Origin: Citrus sinensis
Lineage: Eukaryota; Streptophyta; Magnoliopsida; Sapindales; Rutaceae
Direction of reading: 5' to 3'
Assembly (NCBI RefSeq): GCF_022201045.2
Contig: NC_068558.1
Location: 45,349,001-45,413,000 of the forward strand
DNA: 64,000 nt
Shown here: positions 61,600 through 64,000 of the stretch, piece by piece
How the letters are laid out: each line of letters starts with the position of its first letter
Numbering within the stretch: the first letter of the stretch is position 1
Position numbers and translations under genes: made by a program
The notes under the pieces: generated by a model
The model's input: the letters and a program-made list of their open reading frames with translations, nothing else
Database searches by the model: none
What the model was told of the DNA's origin: nothing

Positions 61600-62375
61600 T
61601 GACGTAGCAATGATTGCACCATGGGCGTCTAAAACTTCGCTCTCTCTGGGAGGAAGCCGACCTTTCGCGGGGCGAGCGGTCAAAACGCAAAACTTGGAAG
61701 AAACGAAGCCGCCTCTTTCCTTCAACGATCCGTCCACACCTTGCACGGTCTGGATTATTTAGTTGCCGCGCGAATCAACGGGTAATGGTTACTTAACTCC
61801 CCGCACTCACGGCGGCCTTTCCTCGCATGTGATTGTCGTTGTTGATTGAATGAAAGTGCACCACCCCCCCCCCCCCCCCCCCCCCCAATCAATCAGTCCC
61901 CTCTTTCTTGACCGTTCGATCAATTTTTTAAGTCAGCCGCTATCATTGATCTCACAAGAAAATTCTAGAAGCGAACCACCAACTTAGGAATTAAAATATA
62001 AATGAGGGGTAATCAAGGAAGTGGTGGGTTTCAAAGAAGAACTTAAACGGCTCCTCGTAATAACGACCATGTGGCAAGCCACGAAGGGGCCTTTGCGTGT
62101 CTCTAGAAACCACCTTTGACCGAGTCGGTTTAAAATTAAAATTAAACACTGGTGGCTGGCACTTGCTCCTTCGAAGCTCTATATAAAGCACGTAGCTCCT
62201 CCTCTCTCCAAGAACCCATAAACACAAACACTTTGAGGGGATTTTCGCGCTACGAAGAGGGAAGTTTCTTTAGCTGCTGCTGAAGGCTTTTCGATAGAAA
62301 GAAAAGAAGGAAATTGCTTTCTGCAGCAGCGTTAAGATCTCTTATCATCATCATCATCCCACATAACTAAGAAAA
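61600..62375 (+). promoter_or_regulatory. LEA5 promoter and leader
   Basis: GC-richer than the surroundings. Contains a DRE/CRT core GCCGAC near 61655, another on the minus strand (ACCGAC, 62129-62124), and a W-box core TTGACC at 62116-62121. A run of 23 C lies at 61864-61886. The leader holds CT/GA-rich and CAT repeats. The DRE and W-box cores fit drought/cold and WRKY control, but single cores are weak evidence. Confidence 0.55.
62180..62187 (+). promoter_or_regulatory. TATA box of LEA5
   Basis: TATATAAA about 190 bases upstream of the LEA5 start codon, with GC-rich flanks. It predicts a transcript start near 62212. Confidence 0.75.
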
Positions 62376-62672
62376 ATGGCTCGCTCTTTCTCAAACGCTA
62401 AGCTTTTCTCTGCTCTCGTCGCTGACGGAATCTCTAACGCCATCTACAAAAGAGGATACTCGGCGGCATCACAAGGCGCTGTGTCGCGGGCAACAGGGGG
62501 AGCTAGGAGTGCTGCTGCGATGTTGAAGAAACCAGCAGAAGAGATGACAGGATCCAGTGAGAAGGTCTCGTGGGTCCCAGACCCAGTCACTGGTGTCTAC
62601 AGGCCGGAGAATCTCGCCAACGAGCTCGATGGGGCCGACCTCAGAGCCATGTTCTTGAAGCACAACAACTGA
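62376..62672 (+). CDS. LEA5: late embryogenesis abundant protein LEA5 (SAG21-like, LEA_3 family)
   Basis: A single-exon 98-aa protein. The N-terminus, MARSFSNAKLFSALVADGIS, then NAIYKRGYSAASQ, is rich in Arg/Ser/Ala and resembles a mitochondrial targeting peptide, as described for Arabidopsis SAG21. The C-terminal family signature KVSWVPDPVTGVYRPEN is complete. Small stress-induced proteins of this family respond to drought, oxidative stress and senescence and are thought to act in mitochondria. The sequence agrees with the citrus LEA5 protein as I remember it, which is the best clue to the host genus. A polyadenylation signal AATAAA lies at 62927-62932. Confidence 0.94.
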   Translation: MARSFSNAKLFSALVADGISNAIYKRGYSAASQGAVSRATGGARSAAAMLKKPAEEMTGSSEKVSWVPDPVTGVYRPENLANELDGADLRAMFLKHNN

Positions 62673-64000
62673 TCATCAAAATTAATAAGTATTATTATTA
62701 ATATATATTAATTCGGACATGGAAACTGAGGAAGGACGAAAGAAAAATTAAAAAAAGGTTAAAAAGGGATTTGTTCTGATGTGGTCAGCCGCATGAGCTC
62801 TCGAGGAATTCCGGGAAATTGGCGTAGCAGCTGCAGCTCCCCTGTTCTCTCTGTTTTGACTTGGGGATCCAAACTAGATTTTGTATTGCATGTAACATTC
62901 CTGTTTTTTTGTTGCCATTTTTCGGAAATAAAGATGATTTATTATTTACAATTCTGATATATGCAATTGGCGTTGTATCTTTCTTTCATCTAATCGCTTT
63001 CGCTTCCATACCATCCTAAAAGTATTAATGTATCATGATGACTCTCCCAATCAGCAGGAGTTGCCAAGTGTCCAAGACGCTGCATGTTACTTGTTCGTTT
63101 TCTGCTTTGTACTAGGCAAATGTTTACAATTTCTATTATTCATCGAGCCGCTCACATCGCTAAAGATCGCTTCCGTTGTCATACAAGTGAAAAAAAAAAA
63201 AAGGCTCCGGTGGCTATCGTATTCGTAGATGCATAATATTTTACGCTTGATAAATAATCCCCAATTATTTAATAGAATTGTAGCTAATTATTGGATGGAA
63301 TTTGGTTTAATGATACATTGAGACCGTGGAAAGCTTTCTGTGATTATCTTCAGATTCGTTAGTCGAACGCTTGGGGACCTCTAATATTCTTATTCTTGAT
63401 AATCACATATTCTCCATCATTGTGAATAAATAATTAAGTGGATACGACGAATGCGATACAATCGTCTTCGTCTTCTTTTAAACAATTATTAGGCTCCAAT
63501 TTATTTATTTGGTCTGAATTCTGTGGTGGGGTCGATCCTGCTAATTTTGTGATGCAGGCGAAGACACGGGTGAATGGTCGGTCTACTTTTGAGTTGTGAT
63601 GATCAAGAGTATAAAACGAAGCTATTTTCTGATCAACAATTGTATGCGCAACTTTTCTGCACTGAGAAGAGTCAACTATCAACAGAACTCATTGTGGTAG
63701 AAAGAAGTTTCTGATGCACGCATGTGTTTGAGTCGATGTCAAGACAAAGTAAGCGACGCTGAGTTGACCCGGCACTTATGGTTTACTGACTTGCAACAGG
63801 AGCTACAAAGAAAAAAATCGGTTTCTTTTAGACTTTAGTTGCTTGCTTCATACATACTACAAGCTAGGTTGCTTCGTAATGCAAGCCAGACGACCGACGA
63901 CTTGATTCTGAAATGACAGATGCCACTTTGCTTGGCTGAGTTTTTGTCTTGTTAAGCAATTCCAGAAACCAATAACTTGAGGCTTAATTGGTTGGACCAA
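62673..64000. other. LEA5 3' flank and right end of window, no further gene seen
   Basis: LEA5 3' UTR to about 62955, then mixed sequence. The open frame at 63682-63434 (minus) has no recognisable motif or clear promoter and is not called. A gene starting outside the window cannot be excluded. Confidence 0.45.

Noticed and set aside
61614-61796. 60-aa plus-strand ORF upstream of LEA5
   Set aside because: No recognised motif; lies in the promoter region, and its openness follows from local GC content.
63434-63682. 82-aa minus-strand ORF near the right end
   Set aside because: No family resemblance, no splice or promoter context to support it.

Overview
This is a nuclear window from a dicot plant, very probably Citrus or a close relative. 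The evidence is intron-rich genes, AT-rich spacers full of small DNA transposons, and a single-exon LEA5 protein of the kind I remember from citrus (species inferred from memory, no search run). Seven intact protein-coding genes, one microRNA gene and one large pseudogene can be supported. All splice structures below were worked out by eye; every intact gene model keeps its reading frame to the stop.

Layout. 1-5 kb: MHX, a vacuolar Mg/Zn-proton exchanger (+), with a leader intron and a short upstream ORF. 5.5-7.2 kb: a non-autonomous Mutator-like element with a 10-bp target-site duplication. 8.4-10.8 kb: PHR2, a photolyase/blue-light-receptor-like protein (-), divergent from a leucine-carboxyl-methyltransferase-family gene (+, 12.5-14.6 kb). 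15.9-21.2 kb: GCP4, gamma-tubulin complex component 4 (-, 16 exons). 23.3-23.5 kb: a MIR164 precursor (-). 24.4-42.6 kb: a tandem duplication of a PARP2-type poly(ADP-ribose) polymerase gene (-). The first copy is intact (18 exons, 626 aa). The second is a pseudogene with frameshifts, an exon deletion and several transposon insertions, one of them inside an exon.

42.6-49.7 kb is gene-poor and holds MITEs, a miRNA-like hairpin and a solo LTR (5-bp target duplication) carrying a 15-unit, exactly 15-bp minisatellite. 49.7-52.4 kb: MED28, a Mediator subunit (+), convergent with the U1 snRNP protein U1A (-, 53.1-55.6 kb). 55.6-62.3 kb is gene-free, with several MITEs with 9-bp target duplications. 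62.4-62.7 kb: LEA5/SAG21-like stress protein (+), behind a TATA box and DRE/W-box cores.

The genes are unrelated housekeeping and stress genes and form no pathway. The most informative parts are the unlabelled MIR164, the PARP2 gene/pseudogene pair, where each copy serves as the empty-site control for insertions in the other, and the solo LTR with its minisatellite. I found no clearly unprecedented system.
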